Shown here: piece by piece, positions 20,936-21,069 of the stretch
How the letters are laid out: every line of letters starts with the position of its first letter
How positions within the stretch are numbered: position 1 is the first letter of the stretch
From: Pirellulales bacterium
GTDB lineage: Bacteria; Planctomycetota; Planctomycetia; Pirellulales; Thermoguttaceae
Assembly: GCA_030605745.1 (NCBI GenBank)
Contig: JAUWHT010000382.1
Span: 1-21,069, forward strand
Length of the DNA: 21,069 nucleotides
Direction of reading: 5' to 3'
Made by a program: the position numbers and the translations under genes
The notes under the pieces: model-generated
Told to the model about the DNA's origin: nothing
The model's database searches: none
What the model saw: the letters and a program-made list of their open reading frames with translations, nothing else

Positions 20936-21069
20936 TTCAAGTTTTGCACATATTTCAACCGTTTTCGAGGCGGTTGCTCGGCGTTTTTGTTGGTCGGTTC
21001 AGCGGGCTGGACTCGCCGTCGACCCCTTGGGGCCGACGCGCGGCGCTCTCAGCCCGCCAAGCTGAGAAA
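20936..21069. other. downstream region with hairpins
   Basis: CAACCG/CGGTTG (20956-20976) is followed seven bases later by TTTTT, a possible weak terminator for the efflux operon. A larger dyad, GCGGGCTG at 21002-21009 with CAGCCCGC at 21050-21057, encloses a CGTCG..CGACG stem. The window ends here, so any repeat family to which it belongs cannot be defined. Confidence 0.4.

Overview
The window looks like chromosomal DNA from a planctomycete or similar GC-rich bacterium carrying an integrated element. The support is a PEP-CTERM secreted protein with a predicted beta-helix repeat, an IS630-type element, a stand-alone rpsR gene, and a heavy-metal RND efflux pair. I cannot name the species, and the planctomycete call is an inference.

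Layout. Positions 1-1872 are a left flank. It holds a minus-strand two-gene module (a small helical protein plus an AbiEii-like nucleotidyltransferase) bracketed by 94-bp direct repeats. It also holds hairpin repeats, what looks like an orphan 3' end of a group II intron, and a plus-strand intrinsic terminator. From about 1873 to 14415 lies a compact 12.5-kb phage-derived element. Positions 14418-14852 are an internally deleted IS630-type element. From 14852 to the end is a right flank with a PEP-CTERM gene (minus), rpsR, and a CzcB/CusB-CzcA/CusA type efflux operon.

The element carries a RepA/AAA_25-type replicative ATPase followed directly by an iteron- and palindrome-rich origin-like region. 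Next come small phage-type genes, a resolvase-type serine recombinase, a candidate small terminase and a large terminase. The head cassette follows: HK97-fold major capsid protein, two small unknowns and a portal. The element ends with a minus-strand cargo-like gene, a MerR-like DNA-binding protein and a large serine recombinase. There is no recognisable tail, head-tail connector, prohead protease, lysis gene or CI-type repressor. The simplest reading is a capsid-forming phage satellite that makes and packages its own small heads and borrows tails and lysis from a helper. A decayed prophage is the main alternative, but the genes are intact, tightly packed and often overlap by translational coupling.

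Two candidate non-coding RNAs fit the satellite idea. One is a minus-strand structured RNA of about 195 nt, antisense to the leader of the replication ATPase, with a perfect terminator. The other is a short RNA of about 100 nt between terL and the capsid gene, with a -10-like TATAAT and a long layered terminator hairpin. Neither is supported beyond sequence inspection.
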